From positions 1 to 13,830 of the forward strand of contig CAYYJM010000167.1 of assembly GCA_964471755.1 (NCBI GenBank): a stretch of 13,830 nucleotides of DNA, in the 5' to 3' direction. The first letter of the stretch is position 1, and each line of letters starts with the position of its first letter. The position numbers and the translations under genes were made by a program. This stretch comes from CAYYJM01 sp964471755. Its GTDB lineage: Bacteria; Planctomycetota; Planctomycetia; Gemmatales; Gemmataceae. The notes under the pieces were generated by a model. The model saw only the letters and a list, made by a program, of their open reading frames with translations. It did no database searches and was not told where the DNA came from. This document shows, one piece after another, positions 12,806-13,830 of this stretch.

Positions 12806-13830
12806 ATGGGCTTGCTCCTCCGCGCTGTCGCTCTGCTGGGGTTCGCCGGTCTCTTCGCCATCGCCCGGGGGCCGGCCGCCTGGCCGCAACTGCTCGGCCC
12901 ACATCGGAACGGCCTGTCCACTGAGACGGGCCTCAATCTTGACTGGGCCAAGACGCCGCCGAAGACCCTGTGGCAGGTGCCCGGCGGCTCCGGCTTCTCC
13001 TCGCTCGCCATCGTCGCGGGCAAGGTCGTCACCGCCATCCAGCGCGACGGCAAGACCGGCGTCCTCTGCCTCGACGCCGACACCGGCAAGGAACGCTGGT
13101 TCCGCGCACTCGGCCCGGCTTATCTCGACAAGCAGCGTCACGGCCCCGGACCGCGCGCCACTCCCACGATCGTCGAGGGCGTCGTCTACGCCCTCATGCC
13201 CACTGGCGAGCTGGCCGCTCTGAAGCTCGCCGATGGCAGCGAACTGTGGAAGGTCAACATCGCGAAGATCGCCAGCCTCAAGGATCGCAGCAACGAGCAG
13301 TATTACTGGGGTCAGGCCGCCTCGCCGTTGGTCGAGGGCGATCGGGTCATCGTCCAGCCCGGCGGGCCGAAGGGAGCCTCCGTCCTGGCCCTGAACCGCA
13401 AGACCGGCAAGGTCGTCTGGCAACTCGGCGACGACGCCATGGGCTACGCCTCGCCGATCGCCATCGACTGGCACAAACGTCGGCTGCTGATCGTACCGAC
13501 GGGCCAGGCCTTTCTCGGCATCGACCCGGTCAAGGGCGAGCAACTCTTTCGCTACCCGTTCGGCAACCGCTTCGATGCGACCTGCTCGACGCCGGTCTGG
13601 ACTGGTGATGTCCTGCTCGTCTCGGCGGCCTACGGCGTCGGCACCGCGGCCCTGGAACTGAGCGAGAAGGACGGCAAGATCTCCGTCCACGAGAAGTGGA
13701 TGACGCGCGACCTGATGAGCCTGATGGCACCGCTCATCATCCACGACGGCTACATCTACGGCTTCCACGGCGATCTGGGCCGATTCGGTCTGCGCTGTCT
13801 CGACCTGGCCACTGGCAAGCTCCTCTGGAC
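12806..13830 (+). CDS. Secreted PQQ-like beta-propeller protein (cut by window edge)
   Basis: The frame is open from the ATG at 12806 to the end of the window, 341 codons. An N-terminal hydrophobic stretch after MGLLLR (about 7-25, ending GPAAWPQ) is a Sec-type signal peptide. The rest is a run of propeller blades with the quinoprotein-type turn 'DxxTGKxxW': LDADTGKERW, LNRKTGKVVWQ and LDLATGKLLW, alternating with hydrophobic strands. Such proteins, often opening with 'W..LLGP.RNG', are common in planctomycetes as outer-membrane-assembly (BamB)-like or PQQ-dehydrogenase-like proteins of unknown substrate; quinone binding cannot be judged. AAGGG lies 6 nt before the ATG. It is the only gene seen on its side of the repeat array. 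The C-terminus, and any further domain, is outside the window. Confidence 0.9.
   Translation, partial: MGLLLRAVALLGFAGLFAIARGPAAWPQLLGPHRNGLSTETGLNLDWAKTPPKTLWQVPGGSGFSSLAIVAGKVVTAIQRDGKTGVLCLDADTGKERWFRALGPAYLDKQRHGPGPRATPTIVEGVVYALMPTGELAALKLADGSELWKVNIAKIASLKDRSNEQYYWGQAASPLVEGDRVIVQPGGPKGASVLALNRKTGKVVWQLGDDAMGYASPIAIDWHKRRLLIVPTGQAFLGIDPVKGEQLFRYPFGNRFDATCSTPVWTGDVLLVSAAYGVGTAALELSEKDGKISVHEKWMTRDLMSLMAPLIIHDGYIYGFHGDLGRFGLRCLDLATGKLLW

Noticed and set aside
12191..13089. Open frames running through the repeat array (upstream extension of the 219-residue gene, and a 213-codon minus frame at 12448-13089).
   Set aside because: They consist largely of translated 76-bp repeats; good ribosome sites exist only at 12190 and 12806.

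Overview
The window is GC-rich and looks like chromosomal DNA of a planctomycete, most likely the Gemmataceae/Isosphaeraceae branch. The evidence is family content: a DUF1501 protein, a very large secreted 'PVC-type' dehydrogenase with a heme-binding CxxCH domain, a Tat-exported xylose-isomerase-like TIM barrel, a stand-alone groEL, a multi-domain Ser/Thr kinase, and a small protein ending in a 'DALEDAGC ... GCWVLDL' pattern that I associate with Gemmata-like genomes. Taxonomy is inferred from families only.

Layout. (1) 1-492, minus: the first 164 codons of groEL, cut by the left edge. (2) 493-828: a divergent intergenic region holding a near-perfect sigma-54 promoter for groEL and, further upstream, a series of similar dyads about 30 bp apart that resemble enhancer-binding sites. 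(3) 829-1743, plus: exported sugar isomerase/epimerase-like TIM barrel, ending at a strong hairpin shared with the convergent next gene. (4) 7277-1797, minus: a two-gene unit, DUF1501 protein then a 1320-residue LamG / dehydrogenase-propeller / cytochrome c / ThuA-like fusion. (5) 7278-7581: divergent intergenic region with an inverted repeat and a heptanucleotide tandem repeat. (6) 7582-10131, plus: an 849-residue protein with an active-looking kinase domain, a second kinase-like domain that has lost every catalytic residue, an unassigned region and a C-terminal PilZ domain with intact c-di-GMP motifs. (7) 12190-10142, minus: a 219-residue protein of unknown function, then a TetA-like MFS exporter; the exporter converges on the kinase with only 10 bp between stop codons. 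(8) 12191-12805: an intergenic region with an operator-like dyad and a REP-like array (three 76-bp direct units, a perfect 19-bp hairpin and one inverted unit). (9) 12806-13830, plus: a secreted PQQ-like beta-propeller protein, cut by the right edge.

How it fits together. Genes 829-7277 and 12806 encode exported proteins probably involved in periplasmic carbohydrate oxidation or hydrolysis, as in many planctomycete loci; the substrate cannot be read from the sequence. The two most noteworthy items are the kinase/pseudokinase/PilZ fusion, which suggests direct coupling of protein phosphorylation to c-di-GMP, and the apparent sigma-54/enhancer control of a chaperonin gene. I see no tRNA, rRNA, CRISPR array, transposase or phage gene.
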